DNA of 64,000 nucleotides from Microvirga sp052115485 (GTDB taxonomy: Bacteria > Pseudomonadota > Alphaproteobacteria > Rhizobiales > Beijerinckiaceae). Every line of letters starts with the position of its first letter. Position 1 is the first letter of the stretch. The position numbers and the translations under genes were made by a program. Of the stretch, positions 25,050-33,961 are shown one piece after another. The notes under the pieces were generated by a model. It did not search any database, was not told the DNA's origin, and worked only from the letters and a program-made list of their open reading frames with translations. The DNA lies in contig NZ_JBFRGU010000001.1 of assembly GCF_052115485.1 (NCBI RefSeq), forward strand, positions 558,001 to 622,000, given 5' to 3'.

Positions 25050-27017
25050 TCAGATGAAGAAGAGGTCCTTGTAGGTGATGGTCCTGCCCTCGCCCTTCTG
25101 GAGCTTCACGGTCGCGATCTCCAAAGCCGCCTTGGCACCCGATCCGTCGCTGTCCCAGTACAGTGTGTAGGTCGTGGCGTTGATCTTCTTGGCGACGAAG
25201 AAATCGTCTTTCTGCTTCGCCTCATTGAGCGCGAACCAACCTTTTTTGATGGCGATCGGCGTATCGAGCGACACGTTTTTGCCCTTCAGATACTTGACGA
25301 TGGTTTTGTTGGTGAAGGCCGCGTCGTCGAAGCCGAACGAATCGTATTTCGGCCCGAAGTCGTAAATCGTATCCTTGCTTTTGTTGGCAATCGTCTTGTT
25401 GGTGAGCTTGGTATCGAACACGAATACGTCCTGGCTGCCGGAACCTTTGCCGCCATAGAGCTTATCGACGCCTGCACCGCCGCCGATCTTGTCGTTGCCT
25501 GCCTCGCCTTTGAGTGTATCCTTGCCCGCCTCGCCGCGCAGCCGATCGTCTCCGGCGCCGCCGGAGAGCACGTTGGCACCGCCATTGCCAGTGAGCGTGT
25601 TGGCAAGTTCGTTGCCGGTGCCAGTAAGGGCGCCGGTGCCGCTCAGGGCGAGATTTTCGACATTCGCGCTCAGTGCATAGCTGACGGTGGAGATCACCAA
25701 GTCAGTGCCACCGGAGACAGCTTCCATCACTTTGTCGCCGACCGCATCGACGGAATAGGTGTCATCGCCATCTCCGCCGGTCATCGCATCGACCCCATCC
25801 CCACCGGAAATGACATCATTGCCGGCGCCGCCCCAGAGAACGTCATTGCCGCCGGCGCCGTTCAGCGTATCGTTGTGATAGCCGCCATCGAGTTTGTCGG
25901 CATTGGCGGTGCCGTTCCAGACAAGGCCGGTCACGTGATCGGGGCTCGAATAATTCGCCGTCACCACGGCATCGGCGGGCTTATGCTGTGTGGTGTAGTC
26001 TGTCCAGGGAACGCCTCGCCCGCCATCTGCGACCGGTTTCATCGGGTTCTCGAAGGAGTAGTAGCTCCAGAGGAAGGACCCTGCGAGCCATTGTCCGCCG
26101 TAATTCTCCATCACCTTGAACAGAGCGGTGTAGCAATCCACTTGCTCCTGGAAATCGACCGCGCCGGTGCCGCCGAAAACCCCCGGGTCCTTGTTGGCGC
26201 CGTCCATGCTCTTGTAGCCGACCTCGGTGAAGATCACCTTTTTGCCGTACTGCTCCGAGAGTGCCTTGTAATAATCGACGACGGACTTGCCTCCGTGCAG
26301 AGTATCCCGGATCCAGGGATTGAAATGCGGCTTGACCCAGGCGTCCACGATCTGGTCGACGGTCGGATCGTTGACCGTCGAGGAAGGGATGTAGGCGTCG
26401 ACGCCGATGTAATCGACCTTGTCCCAAAAGCCGACCCTCTGCACCGTGTCATAGGTGGCGGCATAGGTGATCTTGCCGGAGTAGACGGCGCGCACGGCAT
26501 CGATGATCTCGATCCATTTCCGGGTATAGCTCTTGCCGTCACTGCAGACCCCCAGCGGATCGATCATGCTGTTCATTTCGGTGCCGACGCAGAGCATCTC
26601 CGCACCGCCCGCCTGCGCCGCCTTGGCGTACTCGACCATCATGGCCCTATAGCTGTCGAACCACGCTTTGGGATCGCTGGGAGCAAGCTCGGCGCGCCAG
26701 ACGCGATTCTCGGTTTCGAGATGCGGCTTGAGCACGACCTTGAGGCCCTGCGCCTTGGCCTGGAGAATCGACTGCCTGACAATTTCGAAGGTGTCGCTCT
26801 CGTCGTCCCAGGGATTGGTCGGATCGCCGAGTCTCAATCCCATCGAGCTACTTGATTTATCTGTCTGAAAGAAATTGGGGATGATCGTGACAGTGTTGGC
26901 GCCGGTAGCGACGATCTGGGACATCGCTGCTTGACCTTCCCGATCGAGGATTTGTCCACCCCAATAAGAAGGTTGTGTAACGCTTTCCCACTCGAAGATC
27001 TGCTCGGAACCACTCAT
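25050..27017 (-). CDS. Glycoside hydrolase (GH113-like TIM barrel) fused to RTX calcium-binding repeats
   Basis: A 655-residue modular protein. Residues about 10-330 form a TIM barrel resembling GH113 beta-mannanases: NTVTIIPNFFQTDKSSSS, LKVVLKPHLE, the acid/base Glu147 in CVGTEMNSM, VDYIGVDAYIP and the nucleophile Glu265 in VIFTEVGYKS. From about residue 380 come RTX-type repeats (GGYHNDTLNGAGGNDVLWGG, GGDGVDAMTGGDGDD and later copies), and the end TYKDLFFI is a type I secretion-like C-terminus. No signal peptide is present, which fits type I export. ATG 27017 (MSGSEQIFEWES) is preferred to 27068. The likely role is extracellular polysaccharide cleavage; the substrate is not certain. No transporter genes are adjacent. 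Confidence 0.85.
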   Translation of the reverse strand: MSGSEQIFEWESVTQPSYWGGQILDREGQAAMSQIVATGANTVTIIPNFFQTDKSSSSMGLRLGDPTNPWDDESDTFEIVRQSILQAKAQGLKVVLKPHLETENRVWRAELAPSDPKAWFDSYRAMMVEYAKAAQAGGAEMLCVGTEMNSMIDPLGVCSDGKSYTRKWIEIIDAVRAVYSGKITYAATYDTVQRVGFWDKVDYIGVDAYIPSSTVNDPTVDQIVDAWVKPHFNPWIRDTLHGGKSVVDYYKALSEQYGKKVIFTEVGYKSMDGANKDPGVFGGTGAVDFQEQVDCYTALFKVMENYGGQWLAGSFLWSYYSFENPMKPVADGGRGVPWTDYTTQHKPADAVVTANYSSPDHVTGLVWNGTANADKLDGGYHNDTLNGAGGNDVLWGGAGNDVISGGDGVDAMTGGDGDDTYSVDAVGDKVMEAVSGGTDLVISTVSYALSANVENLALSGTGALTGTGNELANTLTGNGGANVLSGGAGDDRLRGEAGKDTLKGEAGNDKIGGGAGVDKLYGGKGSGSQDVFVFDTKLTNKTIANKSKDTIYDFGPKYDSFGFDDAAFTNKTIVKYLKGKNVSLDTPIAIKKGWFALNEAKQKDDFFVAKKINATTYTLYWDSDGSGAKAALEIATVKLQKGEGRTITYKDLFFI

Positions 27018-27185
27018 GGCTTGCCTTCTATTCACAATGGCTGACAACGTGCGGTGAAGCGTACCCACTGAATCTTATTTATATAATAACGTTTCAATTA
27101 ACTACACCATTAAGCCGTATGGCTTAGGGTCATCATGACGCAGCAGACCGAGAGGGGGGAGTTAGTTCCAGGCGACAACCCGCTC

Positions 27186-27661
27186 AAGTCTCGACCTTCT
27201 ATTCGAAGAAGGTGAAGTCCGTTACGGATCTGCCGAAGGCGCGAAGATCGGCATTCCGAACGATCCGAGCAATAGCGGCCGCTCAATCTTCTAGCAGCGC
27301 AAGGTCTGATCAAGATCGCAACCTGGCAGGGCGCTCCTGCCGAGCGTTCTCGATATCGCCGAGAATCCGAAGGGCTTCAAGTTCTCCGAACTCGACGCCG
27401 CGCAATTGCCGCGCGCCCCTGCCTGATCTCGATGCGGCCGTGATCAACACCGACCACGCAATCAATGCTGGCCTCGATATCCGTAAGGATACGATTGCGG
27501 TCAAAGCGCGCGAGGGCAACCCTTACCCCAACTTCATCGCCGCTCGCCAAGGCGACGAGAAGCGCACGGAAATCAAGACCTTCGTGCAGGCTTATGAATC
27601 GTCGGAAGTCGCCAACTATCTCGAAACCCGCTTCAAAGGAGCGATCATTCCGGCGTGGTAA
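27186..27661 (+). pseudogene. metQ/nlpA pseudogene (methionine ABC transporter binding lipoprotein), frameshifted
   Basis: The frame changes several times, but the pieces read in order like the C-terminal two thirds of MetQ: FYSKKVKSVTDLPK, then GAKIGIPNDPSNSGRS in another frame, NLLAAQGLIKI in a third, VLDIAENPKGFKFSELDAAQ, and finally LPDLDAAVINTDHAINAGLD to the natural end RFKGAIIPAW. At least four frameshifts are needed and no start or signal peptide is left. The intact 3' part is what makes an open frame appear. metN and metI are absent, so this is an orphan remnant. In the 27018-27840 gap I also see a terminator and a repeat, and nothing else. Confidence 0.85.
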
Positions 27662-27687
27662 GAAATAGCTCGCTAAACTGAGCATCG

Positions 27688-27716
27688 TCCCCGGGCTTCG
27701 TCCCGGGGATTTTCGC
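27688..27716 (+). terminator. Rho-independent terminator after the metQ remnant
   Basis: CCCCGGG-CTTCG-TCCCGGGG followed by ATTTTCG. The stem is GC-rich and followed by a T-run, and it probably once ended the metQ transcript. Confidence 0.65.
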
Positions 27717-27739
27717 TTTTGCATTCGCCGATGTTATCC

Positions 27740-27826
27740 CCGGCGCGCCTAGCGCGGGAAGGGGGTCCATAGTGCGGAGCTTGATCGTGGATCCTCTTCC
27801 CTCACTTCGTTCGCCGGGATGACACA
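27740..27826. repeat. Degenerate interspersed repeat between metQ remnant and ispE
   Basis: Contains CCCCGGCGCGCCTAGCGCGG, GGGGGTCCATAGTG and CTTCGTTCGCCGGGATGAC. The last part matches the ends of the family-2 repeats (CCGGGATGAC) at 52184-52384 and 56350-56441. Confidence 0.5.
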
Positions 27827-27840
27827 CAAGGTAAAAACGC

Positions 27841-28704
27841 TCACCGAAGACTCGTCGCCTTTACCCACCAATCAGGCCGCGCACGCTGGATCGTCTTCCC
27901 CGCACTGGCCGATGCGGTGCTGTCAGCATAAAGCCCAAACACTGTCGCGCCTGAGCCGGACATACGCGCGAGCACGCAGCCTTTCGTTTCACTGATTACA
28001 CGCAGCACATCCCCGATGATCGGTTGAACGCGCAAAGCTGCTCCTTCGAGATCGTTGCGTGCGCGCTTCAATTGCTCGAAAAGCGACACGCCTTCGATGA
28101 CCGGATGCGCCGTGTTTCCGAACGATTGCCCCGGCTGCAATCCAAGCGCGCTGAAAACGGCAGGTGTCTCCACGGGAATACGCGGATTGACCAGCACTGC
28201 GAACAAACGCGGCAAAGGTACTCGCGCAGACAGATCGGCGCCGATCCCGCGCATCATGCGTGCGCGCGGTTCAACGCAGACGGACACATCCGCGCCGGTG
28301 AGACGCGCAGCCTCACGGATTGCAGGATGAACCAACGGCAGATTGTTGAGGCGCGCCAGCAATCGCAAAGCAGCCGCCGCATCCGAAGAGCCGCCACCGA
28401 CGCCCGCCGCTACCGGCAGACGCTTCGTCAAATGAAAAGTGCCGACGCCGAGGCCGTCAATCCGCTCGCTCAGAAAACGCGCCGCTTTCAGAACGAGATT
28501 GTCGTTCTCATTGCCCGCAAGCGATGCGGTCGGCCCAGAGACATGCAGACCGAGTTTCGTGCCAGGCTCCAGGGTGAGCGTGTCGGCGATTCCGGCAAAC
28601 GCGACGAGACTTTCGAGATCATGATAGCCGTCCGCGCGCCGCCCGAGGACATGCAGCGTCAGATTGATCTTCGCGGGAGCGCGTGTTGTCAGCGGTCGAG
28701 CCAT
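27841..28704 (-). CDS. ispE: 4-diphosphocytidyl-2-C-methyl-D-erythritol kinase
   Basis: A 287-residue GHMP kinase of the MEP isoprenoid pathway, phosphorylating CDP-ME on its 2-hydroxyl. It starts MARPLTTRAPAKINLTLHVLG (with the conserved Lys12), and has the ATP loop PVAAGVGGGSSDAAAALR near residue 95 and the C-terminal MSGSGATVFG motif. I choose ATG 28704 because everything upstream in the frame (to 28830) is repeat-like intergenic DNA, not conserved protein. It supplies precursors for the polyprenyl synthase at 24014-25033. It is convergent with the metQ remnant. Confidence 0.95.
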   Translation of the reverse strand: MARPLTTRAPAKINLTLHVLGRRADGYHDLESLVAFAGIADTLTLEPGTKLGLHVSGPTASLAGNENDNLVLKAARFLSERIDGLGVGTFHLTKRLPVAAGVGGGSSDAAAALRLLARLNNLPLVHPAIREAARLTGADVSVCVEPRARMMRGIGADLSARVPLPRLFAVLVNPRIPVETPAVFSALGLQPGQSFGNTAHPVIEGVSLFEQLKRARNDLEGAALRVQPIIGDVLRVISETKGCVLARMSGSGATVFGLYADSTASASAGKTIQRARPDWWVKATSLR

Positions 28705-28809
28705 GCGGGTGTTCTGGAGCATCATGAATTCGCATTCGTGAAATTGGTCTACCGGTTCGGTGCGACACTTCTCTCTCGTAAAACCGGATCCCAAATTCGC
28801 GAAAGTGTT

Positions 28810-28887
28810 CTCGCTTGATGCCCGGATCATGCGGCATCAAAGAATCGAGAGTTTGATTGTTTCAATCTGAAACGATCAAACTCTAGG
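28810..28887. repeat. Interspersed palindromic repeat, family 1 (copy C)
   Basis: This copy holds CCGGATCATGCGGCATCAAAG and a near-perfect hairpin with arms AGAGTTTGAT-GTTTCA and TGAAAC-GATCAAACTCT. It lies upstream of ispE, between two minus-strand genes, unlike copies A and B, which lie between convergent genes. Confidence 0.8.
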
Positions 28888-28952
28888 CATTTGTCCTCTC
28901 CCCGATGACAGTAAGGCAATCTACGGGTGTTCCCGACTTGCGCACGATGAAG

Positions 28953-28978
28953 CGGATCTCGGACGAGTCCGAGATCCG
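28953..28978. terminator. Perfect 11-bp hairpin downstream of the TPR gene
   Basis: CGGATCTCGGA-CGAG-TCCGAGATCCG, about 100 bp after the TPR-protein stop in its reading direction. It may be a terminator or part of a repeat: the adjacent TTCCCGACTTGCGCA also resembles repeat DNA. The 28705-29075 gap holds this, copy C of family 1 and no gene. Confidence 0.45.
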
Positions 28979-29075
28979 TGGGGAGGAGAGTCCGTCGCGC
29001 TTCGCCTATCCCGATTTTGCATCCATATGCGTTTCCCCCGCCGATGACAGGGAGGGAATTTATAAAGATGAGGCT

Positions 29076-30854
29076 TCAGCCCCCATTCGGCTTCGGCTCT
29101 GACGGAGGCTGCGTGCCGTCGGCAGCCGGCTTCGCGTCGTCGAGACCGTTCGCAATTTTTTGCAGGATTCTTTCGAGATCCTCCGGCTCGGGATTCGAAT
29201 CCTTGGCGTGGTTCCATTGGAACTTCGCCTCGTCCCGACGCCCGACTCTCCAGTAGGCATCACCCAGATGGTCATTGATCACCGGATCGCCCGGCTTCAA
29301 TTCCACAGCCTTGTCGAGCTCGCGAACGGCGTCTTGATATTTGCCAAGGCGATAATAGGCCCAGCCGAGAGAATCGATGACCATGCCGTCGCGCGGTGCA
29401 AGCTCGACGGCGCGCGTGAGCATCTTGAACGCCTCGTCGATATTCTGGTTCTGATCGACCCAGGAATAAGCGAGATAGTTCAGCACCTGCGCCTTCGCAG
29501 ATGGCATGCTGTCGGGCACGAGATCGAGCGCCTTCTTCATATCAGGCTCACCCTTCTCCCATTGCTTTGAACGCTCGTAGGAAGAGCCGCGATAGAAGAA
29601 GAGAATCCAATGGCTGCGATCGGGAGTGCCTATGAGTTGGATGGCCTTGCCATACGTCTCGGCGGCGGCTGCGAATTGCTTGCGCGAGCGCTGCACGTTG
29701 CCGAGCGCCATGACGACTTCGACATCGTCCGGACGCTCCTTCATCAGGTTTTGAAGATAAGCGACGGCCTCATCCCCGCGCCCCATCAATTCAAGATTTT
29801 GTCCGATGGCGATATCGGCGCTCGGGCGCACCGGCTCGTTCTTCGGCACGTTCGCGAACACCTCGTTCGCGCGGTCATATTGCTTCAGCTTCTCGTAGAG
29901 ATCGCCGAGGGTCACGAGCGCGAGCGAGTGATCGGGATTGAGATACAGGCCGAGACGCAGATAGATGATCGCGGTCAGCTCGTCGCCCTGCCCACTACCG
30001 ACGACACCGAGACCATAGAGCACTTCCGCCGCCCCATCCTGCGCCGAGGAAATGGTGGACTTCAGCGGTTTGCCGGATTTGATCGCATCGACCGATGCGC
30101 GGACAATCGGATGGCGCGGAAGCGCTTCCTCGAAGGTCTGATAGATCGCAAGCGCCTCGTCCTTGCGACCGCGCGAGGCCAGGAAACGGGCATAGGCATC
30201 GACGATCTGAAGCGTGTTGCGCCCGTTCTCATAGGCCGACTTGAAGCGCTTTTCAGCCTCGTCGTTGTTGCCGGTAAACTGGGCGATCAGGGCAGCGTGA
30301 TATTCGCGAAACTGGTTGAAGGCTTGCTCATTCTTGAGCTTGTCCACCAGCGCCAGCGCTTCCTTGCCTTTGCCGGCACCGGCTTGCGCCCAGGCGGAAA
30401 GAAGGGTCGCCGTAATGTCGGCCGCACGGCCACGCCCGCCCTGATTCAGGCTGGCACGAGCTTGAGTATATTTATTCGCCTTTAGAGAGCGCACGCCCAA
30501 GGTGAACTGCGCAAGCCCGTTCGCCGGATTGCGCGCCACCAGACGCTCGGCAGCCTTGAAGGAGTCCGGCATGGCGCCGTTGGCAAGAAAGGCCACGAAG
30601 GCCCGCTCCAACAATTCCTGATTACGCGGATCACCCTCGACCGCATGGCGGTAAAACACCGTCGCGGCGTCCGTATCGCGCGCCATACCGGCCACATAAG
30701 CCGCGAGGAAATTACCCTCGAGCGTAGCGGCGGGATGAATGGGTTCCTTGGGATCGGTATTGACGGCAAGCGCGGGCAGCGCCGCAAGACTCGCAAACGA
30801 CAGCACAAGAACAGACAGGCCCCGGCGGACCGAGGTCGATTTCACATTTGGCAC
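29076..30854 (-). CDS. Exported TPR-repeat protein
   Basis: A protein of about 592 residues with a signal peptide (KSTSVRRGLSVLVLSFASLA, cleavage near ALA) and then tetratricopeptide repeats through nearly the whole mature chain, for example ANGLAQFTLGVRSLKANKYT, YLNPDHSLALVTLGDLYEKL, VDQNQNIDEAFKMLTRAVEL and DPVINDHLGDAYWRVGRRDE. TPR proteins are scaffolds for complexes, here in the periplasm. No catalytic domain is seen. The frame opens at a TTG (30869); I prefer GTG 30854 because GGAG lies 9 bp before it, and GTG 30845 is also possible. The C-terminus is Pro/Ser/Lys-rich. Alphaproteobacterial relatives are annotated only as TPR proteins. Confidence 0.88.
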   Translation of the reverse strand: MPNVKSTSVRRGLSVLVLSFASLAALPALAVNTDPKEPIHPAATLEGNFLAAYVAGMARDTDAATVFYRHAVEGDPRNQELLERAFVAFLANGAMPDSFKAAERLVARNPANGLAQFTLGVRSLKANKYTQARASLNQGGRGRAADITATLLSAWAQAGAGKGKEALALVDKLKNEQAFNQFREYHAALIAQFTGNNDEAEKRFKSAYENGRNTLQIVDAYARFLASRGRKDEALAIYQTFEEALPRHPIVRASVDAIKSGKPLKSTISSAQDGAAEVLYGLGVVGSGQGDELTAIIYLRLGLYLNPDHSLALVTLGDLYEKLKQYDRANEVFANVPKNEPVRPSADIAIGQNLELMGRGDEAVAYLQNLMKERPDDVEVVMALGNVQRSRKQFAAAAETYGKAIQLIGTPDRSHWILFFYRGSSYERSKQWEKGEPDMKKALDLVPDSMPSAKAQVLNYLAYSWVDQNQNIDEAFKMLTRAVELAPRDGMVIDSLGWAYYRLGKYQDAVRELDKAVELKPGDPVINDHLGDAYWRVGRRDEAKFQWNHAKDSNPEPEDLERILQKIANGLDDAKPAADGTQPPSEPKPNGG

Positions 30855-31034
30855 GAAGCGCGGCTCCAATCATCGCGACATCTCGATGGATGCGCGCCAA
30901 TTCAGGCCGGAGAATGGCCGTTCCGCGCCGCGTCGGCAAGGGCGACTTTGCCGCGTTGCGACATTCTTTTTCAGAAGTGGCGGGATCGCGACCCAAAGAG
31001 CCTTGCACCCAACGGGGAAATACTCGCCGGCCGT

Positions 31035-31140
31035 TCCCTCCCCCTTGTGGCGAGGGCTAGGGTGGGGGTGTCGGCGTGACGCTGGTTCGATGGCGGCGCT
31101 GCACCCCACCTCCTACTCCTCCCCGCAAGGGGGAGGAAGG
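31035..31140. repeat. Inverted pair of DUF559-type repeats without a gene between
   Basis: Left arm CCCTCCCCCTTGTGGCGAGG followed by GGGTGGGGGTG (31035-31070); right arm, read in reverse, CCTCCCCCTTGCGGGGAGG followed by GGTGGGGTG (31102-31140). They have the same order of parts as the repeats that flank the DUF559 gene but lack the second stem-loop, and only about 31 bp separate them. The region between the TPR and ETF-QO genes (30855-31152) holds nothing else. Confidence 0.8.
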
Positions 31141-31152
31141 CAGGGGCGCCCG

Positions 31153-32817
31153 TCACATATTCACGTAATTCGGCCCGCCTGTGCCCTCGGGCGTCACCCA
31201 GTTGATGTTCTGGTTGGGGTCCTTGATGTCGCAGGTTTTGCAGTGGACGCAGTTCTGCGCATTGATCTGGTATCGCAGATCCGCCCCCTCCCCGACCCAT
31301 TCGTAGACCCCGGCAGGGCAATAGAGCCGGGACGGGCCACCGAATACGTCGTGCTCGGAGAGCTTCTGCAACTCCGCATCCAGCACCTGCAGGTGCGGCG
31401 GTTGGTCTTCCTCGTGATTGGTGTTCGAGAGAAAAACTGAGGACAGCTTATCGAAGGTCAGGACGCCGTCGGGCTTCGGGTAAGTAAGCGGCTTTACCTC
31501 CGAGAGCGGCTTGAGGGTCTCGTAATCGGCCTTGCCGTGCTTCAGCGTGCCGAAAAGGGAGAACCCGGCGATCTGGTGGAGCCACATATCGAGGCCACCG
31601 AGCCCGACGCCGATAGCGGTGCCGAATCTCGACCAGAGCGGTTTGACGTTGCGGACGCGGTAGAGGTCCGTCCCGATGGCCGACGAGCGCCAAGCCTCCT
31701 CATAGGTGGCAATCTCATCATTCGCCCGCCCGGCCTGAAGGGCGCCGAAAACGTGGTCGGCACACAACATGCCCGATAGGATGGCATTGTGGCTGCCCTT
31801 GATGCGCGGCACGTTCACGAAACCGGCTGAATCGCCCACGAGGCAGCCACCAGGGAATGTGAGACGCGGCACCGATTGCCAACCGCCCTCCATGATGGCG
31901 CGCGCTCCGTAGCCGATGCGCTTGGCGCCCTCGAACACGTCCCGAATCATGGGGTGCGTCTTGAACCGCTGGAATTCATCGAAGGGCGAGAGGGTCGGGT
32001 TCTTGTAGTTCAGATGAACCACGAAGCCGACCGAGACGAGATTATCGTCGAAATGGTAGAGCCACGAGCCGCCACCCATATCGTTCTGAAGCGGCCAGCC
32101 CATGGAATGTCGCACGAGACCGGGCTGGTGCTTATCGGGCTTCACCTGCCACAATTCCTTGATGCCGATACCGTATTTCTGGTGATCGCTGGTTCTGTTG
32201 AGCGCGTAGTGGTCGACCATCCGCTTGGTGAGCGAGCCGCGCGCTCCCTCCGCGAAAATCGTGTATTTGGAGCGCAATTCCATGCCGCGCGTGAAGCTGG
32301 CATTGGGCTCGCCGTTCCGGCCGATGCCCATGTCGCCGGTGGCGATGCCCACCACCTTATCCTCCTCGATCAACACCTCGGCCGCCGGGAAGCCGGGATA
32401 AATCTCGACACCGAGCTCCTCCGCCTTGCGACCGAGATAGCGCGTGACATTGCCGAGGGAGCCTATGAAATTGCCGTGATTGCTCATCAGCTTGGGCATG
32501 AACAGGTTCGGCACGCGCACGCCACCGGCAGGGCCGAGATAAAGGAACTCGTCCTGTTGGACCCTTGTATGAAGCGGCCGCTCGGGATCCTGGCGCCATT
32601 CGGGCAAAAGAGCATCGAGGCCGATAGGATCGATGACCGCGCCGGAGAGGATATGCGCTCCGACCTCGGAGCCCTTCTCCACGACGACGACCGAGAAATC
32701 AGCACCCTTCTCAAGAGCGATCTGCTTCAGCCGGATGGCGGTCGCCAAGCCGGCAGGCCCGCCGCCCACGACAACGACGTCGAATTCCATGGATTCGCGG
32801 GCGGGCAGTTCGGCCAT
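31153..32817 (-). CDS. Electron transfer flavoprotein-ubiquinone oxidoreductase
   Basis: A 554-residue inner-membrane-associated flavoprotein with a 4Fe-4S cluster that passes electrons from ETF, reduced by acyl-CoA dehydrogenases, to ubiquinone. The FAD loop VVVVGGGPAGLATAIRL lies at residues 14-30, GAHILSGAVIDP follows, and the C-terminal cluster motif NCVHCKTCDIKDPNQNINW (Cys523, Cys526, Cys529, plus the Cys in RLYCPAGVYEW) is complete. Full length matches ETF-QO of alphaproteobacteria and mitochondria. The start ATG 32817 gives MAELPARESMEFDVVVVGGG. It is divergent from the uracil-DNA glycosylase gene with 182 bp between. Confidence 0.97.
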   Translation of the reverse strand: MAELPARESMEFDVVVVGGGPAGLATAIRLKQIALEKGADFSVVVVEKGSEVGAHILSGAVIDPIGLDALLPEWRQDPERPLHTRVQQDEFLYLGPAGGVRVPNLFMPKLMSNHGNFIGSLGNVTRYLGRKAEELGVEIYPGFPAAEVLIEEDKVVGIATGDMGIGRNGEPNASFTRGMELRSKYTIFAEGARGSLTKRMVDHYALNRTSDHQKYGIGIKELWQVKPDKHQPGLVRHSMGWPLQNDMGGGSWLYHFDDNLVSVGFVVHLNYKNPTLSPFDEFQRFKTHPMIRDVFEGAKRIGYGARAIMEGGWQSVPRLTFPGGCLVGDSAGFVNVPRIKGSHNAILSGMLCADHVFGALQAGRANDEIATYEEAWRSSAIGTDLYRVRNVKPLWSRFGTAIGVGLGGLDMWLHQIAGFSLFGTLKHGKADYETLKPLSEVKPLTYPKPDGVLTFDKLSSVFLSNTNHEEDQPPHLQVLDAELQKLSEHDVFGGPSRLYCPAGVYEWVGEGADLRYQINAQNCVHCKTCDIKDPNQNINWVTPEGTGGPNYVNM

Positions 32818-32999
32818 AGACTTTCTCCTGGTACGCTCGATGCCGAAGAGGCAGATAGTTCATGTCTGAACTATTTACTGGAACTTCTCAAGTGAACGCT
32901 TGGGCAAGCTTGGATTTGTTTCATTCAGGAAATTGCCATGTGCGGCAAGAGGCTTCCTAAGTTGTCCACGCCCGCCAACCTGCTTAAACTAAGGGGACC

Positions 33000-33827
33000 A
33001 TGGCAGAACAGTTCCCCGATAGAGCCACTTTGGAGGCGATCCTCGACTACTATGTCGAGGCAGGGGTGGATCTTGCCCTCGACGAAGAGCCGCACGACCG
33101 GTTCAGCGAGATCGCGCCGCCACCACCAGCCCCGATTGCGCGGCCAATCGAGCCTTTGCGCGAACCCGCGCCTCTGCGCGCCATGCCGCAGGCCGCAGTC
33201 GCTCCGGAAGAGGCTGTCGTTCAGGCGCGCGAACTGGCCCGTCACGCAAAATCGCTCGAGGAATTGGAAACGATCCTGGCCGGCTTCGAGGGTTGTTCCT
33301 TGAAATCCAGTGCCAAGAACCTGGTGTTCTCGGACGGCACGCCTCAGAGCCGCGTGATGCTGGTCGGCGAAGCGCCGGGCGCGGACGAGGACCGGATCGG
33401 CAAGCCATTCGTCGGCCGCTCCGGCCAGTTGCTCGACCGCATGCTTGCCGCCATCGGGCTCGATCGCAATCAGGTCTACATCGCCAACGTGGTGCCCTGG
33501 CGTCCGCCCGGCAACCGCACGCCGACACCGCAGGAAGTGGCGATCTGCAAGCCCTTCATCGCGCGCCAGATCGAGCTCGCGAAGCCCGACTTCCTCATCT
33601 GCCTCGGTGGTCCCGCCGCGCAGAATCTTCTCGACGTGAAGGACGGCATCCTGCGCACGCGCGGACGCTGGTTCACCTATCGCACCGAAGAGGGGCGCGA
33701 TATCCGCGCGCTGGCGACCCTTCACCCTGCCTATCTCCTGCGCCAACCTTTGCAGAAGCGTCTGGGCTGGCGAGATTTCCTGGCCTTGCGACGCGCCTTG
33801 AACGGTGAAACAAGCCCTGGCGAATAG
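33000..33827 (+). CDS. Uracil-DNA glycosylase, family 4/5-like, with N-terminal extension
   Basis: A 275-residue uracil-DNA glycosylase of the thermostable-type superfamily, removing uracil from DNA. Motif 1 is VMLVGEAPGADEDRIGKPFVGRSG, then NVVPWRPPGNRTPTP, and the C-terminal motif is ATLHPAYLLRQP. A 90-residue, Pro/Ala/Glu-rich N-terminal region precedes the domain. The entry to the iron-sulfur domain of family 4 normally has CxxC; here only one Cys is seen at that place (FEGCSLKSSAKNLVFSDG), followed by NNxx-like CKPF. Alphaproteobacterial homologues commonly have GCSLK at this position, so the cluster may be coordinated differently or incomplete. It is alone on the plus strand. Confidence 0.88.
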   Translation: MAEQFPDRATLEAILDYYVEAGVDLALDEEPHDRFSEIAPPPPAPIARPIEPLREPAPLRAMPQAAVAPEEAVVQARELARHAKSLEELETILAGFEGCSLKSSAKNLVFSDGTPQSRVMLVGEAPGADEDRIGKPFVGRSGQLLDRMLAAIGLDRNQVYIANVVPWRPPGNRTPTPQEVAICKPFIARQIELAKPDFLICLGGPAAQNLLDVKDGILRTRGRWFTYRTEEGRDIRALATLHPAYLLRQPLQKRLGWRDFLALRRALNGETSPGE

Positions 33828-33961
33828 CATTCCGCGTTTTCTCGCTATGCAAAGGCAAGGAGGCGCATCTCGCTAAAACTGTTTGCGACAAAGCATGGCA
33901 GGAACCTCGCAAGCCCTCGCGGATTTGATAGGTTGCCGGCTCCGACCTGACTGGAACGAAG

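Noticed and set aside
27212..27661. 149-residue open frame in the gap before ispE, as a gene
   Set aside because: Only its last 80 residues make sense and they are the end of MetQ; the first part is out of frame, so it is annotated as a pseudogene.
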